Shown: positions 5,734 to 5,802 of the stretch, in pieces
Position numbering within the stretch: the first letter of the stretch is position 1
Layout: each line of letters starts with the position of its first letter
Origin: Syntrophomonadaceae bacterium
GTDB lineage: Bacteria > Bacillota > Dethiobacteria > DTU022
Reading direction: 5' to 3'
Assembly (NCBI GenBank): GCA_007119335.1
Contig: SKPU01000047.1
Coordinates: forward strand, 1-5,802
Length of the DNA stretch: 5,802 nt
Notes under the pieces: generated by a model
Told to the model about the DNA's origin: nothing
Seen by the model: only the letters and a program-made list of their open reading frames with translations
The model's database searches: none
Position numbers and translations under genes: made by a program

Positions 5734-5802
5734 AGTTAATGCAACAAATGTCAGGATATAAAAACACGCCCGGTCACCCCTGCAAATTAACCGCTACCAT
5801 TC
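5727..5802 (+). CDS. Possible 5' end of a translationally coupled downstream gene (partial)
   Basis: An ATG at 5727-5729 overlaps the end of the sagB-like gene in an ATGGTAA arrangement, one frame apart. The frame stays open to the right edge (25 codons), with more in-frame ATGs at 5739 and 5748. The visible peptide ends in GYKNTPGHPCKLTATI. No clear ribosome binding site precedes any of these ATGs, so translation would depend on coupling. Twenty-five codons are too few to name a family. A chance open frame is a real alternative. Confidence 0.3.
   Translation, partial: MVKLMQQMSGYKNTPGHPCKLTATI

Overview
The window looks like part of a chromosome from an anaerobic Firmicute of the Clostridia type. 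This placement is an inference. It rests on purine-rich Shine-Dalgarno sites, sigma-A-like promoter boxes, moderate base composition and the family mix (NIF3-like protein, COG1237-type metallo-beta-lactamase fold enzyme, GGEEF remnant, SagB-like dehydrogenase). I see no rRNA, tRNA, insertion sequence, CRISPR array or phage gene.

Left part (1-3009, minus strand): three closely spaced genes read right to left and probably form one operon. The order is a metallo-beta-lactamase fold hydrolase (2119-3009), a PLP enzyme of the cysteine-desulfurase-like VC1184 subfamily (813-2084), and a NIF3-family dinuclear-metal protein that runs off the left edge (1-783). The gaps are 34 and 29 bases, and each gene has its own ribosome binding site. 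All three belong to widespread families whose physiological substrates are poorly known.

Middle (3010-3410): 401 bases without an intact gene. It holds the decayed C-terminal half of a GGDEF (diguanylate cyclase) domain on the plus strand. The fragment has no start codon, has lost the N-terminal half of the domain, and shows a probable frameshift. A candidate promoter for the left operon lies within the 5' end of this remnant.

Right part (3411-5802): a divergent pair of flavoenzyme genes. The minus-strand gene (3411-4829) is an FAD-dependent oxidoreductase related to geranylgeranyl reductases. The plus-strand gene (5008-5733) is a SagB-type FMN nitroreductase-fold dehydrogenase. Their 178-base intergenic region carries two good sigma-A-type promoters facing away from each other, with the two -35 boxes 8 bases apart. 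A further plus-strand reading frame overlaps the sagB-like stop codon and runs open to the right edge.

I found no clearly new multi-gene system. The points most worth a second look are the GGEEF relic, the stand-alone SagB-like enzyme paired with a flavoprotein whose substrate motif is altered, and the operon of three enzymes of uncertain substrate.
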